A stretch of DNA of 42,500 bases from an uncultured Desulfatiglans sp. (GTDB lineage Bacteria > Desulfobacterota > DSM-4660 > Desulfatiglandales > Desulfatiglandaceae). The position numbers and the translations under genes were made by a program. Below the pieces are notes generated by a model. It was not told the origin of the DNA, did no database searches, and was given only the letters and a program-made list of their open reading frames with translations. The stretch covers positions 659,547-702,046 of the forward strand of contig LR026961.1 in NCBI GenBank assembly GCA_900498135.1, in the 5' to 3' direction. Positions 42,335 through 42,500 of this stretch are shown in pieces; position 1 is the first letter of the stretch; every line of letters begins with the position of its first letter.

Positions 42335-42500
42335 CCGTTCAGGTCGATCGTTCACAACACGCAACCCACATTAATGCCCCGAAGCCCAACCTTGCGGCGT
42401 CCATTCCCCAAAGATCCTCCATCATTTCAGAGCGGAGATCAGCAAGCCGTCTTTGCAGGCAGATGTGCAGATGGACGCCGAGATGGGCAAAAAAGAACAT
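42335..42500. other. Right edge of window, no gene called
   Basis: A minus-strand frame enters from the right edge (MFFFAHLGVHLHIC...) and ends near 42336. It could be the tail of a gene lying outside the window, but the sequence resembles no family I recognise. Confidence 0.3.

Overview
The window looks like the chromosome of a GC-rich, diderm, anaerobic-type bacterium. I infer a deltaproteobacterium (Desulfobacterota) from the mix of rubredoxin, several 4Fe-4S proteins (including a NIL-domain ferredoxin), a PPi-type phosphofructokinase, a RACo-like ASKHA protein, a TonB receptor and an IPTL/PEP-CTERM-like sorting signal. No rRNA, tRNA or CRISPR array was seen, and species cannot be assigned from this window.

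Bases 1-7,260 are an accessory, partly decayed and compositionally mixed segment. It holds two transposase remnants, a secreted amidohydrolase, a beta-helix protein broken at both ends, a 5'-truncated yjbQ gene plus a second yjbQ 3' fragment 1.4 kb away, an AT-rich exported protein between those fragments, and a surface protein with a C-terminal sorting signal. Bases 2,128-2,899, 4,519-5,140 and 6,025-6,402 contain no convincing intact gene.

From 7,450 on the sequence is compact and GC-rich. A livKHMGF-type ABC importer (7,453-12,086, minus) is followed by a five-gene minus-strand operon: TonB-dependent receptor, fused double ECF ATPase, EcfT, a TiaS-kinase-like IDDTD protein and an ECF S-component-like membrane protein (17,941 down to 12,546). 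This is the most interesting unit. It looks like a complete outer-plus-inner-membrane uptake route for an unknown micronutrient, with a possible kinase encoded in the same operon. Then come a RACo-like protein without its ferredoxin domain, an EamA transporter and Mpl ligase.

Housekeeping genes follow: rpmB (plus), ispG-proS-relA/spoT (minus operon) and PPi-phosphofructokinase (minus). On the plus strand are a class I aminotransferase, the NIL ferredoxin, mnmA and mtaB. The aminotransferase carries a striking in-frame foldback insertion with a perfect 45-bp inverted repeat. On the minus strand are a KptA-fold protein lacking most catalytic residues, a TIGR01777 epimerase, a small ferredoxin with an overlapping Cys-rich mini-protein, a PAS histidine kinase just downstream of rubredoxin, and after plus-strand pcm a DUF362 / PaaI-thioesterase / prmA series. 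A palindromic repeat of about 150 bp occurs twice (20,049 and 37,029), each time directly against a stop codon.
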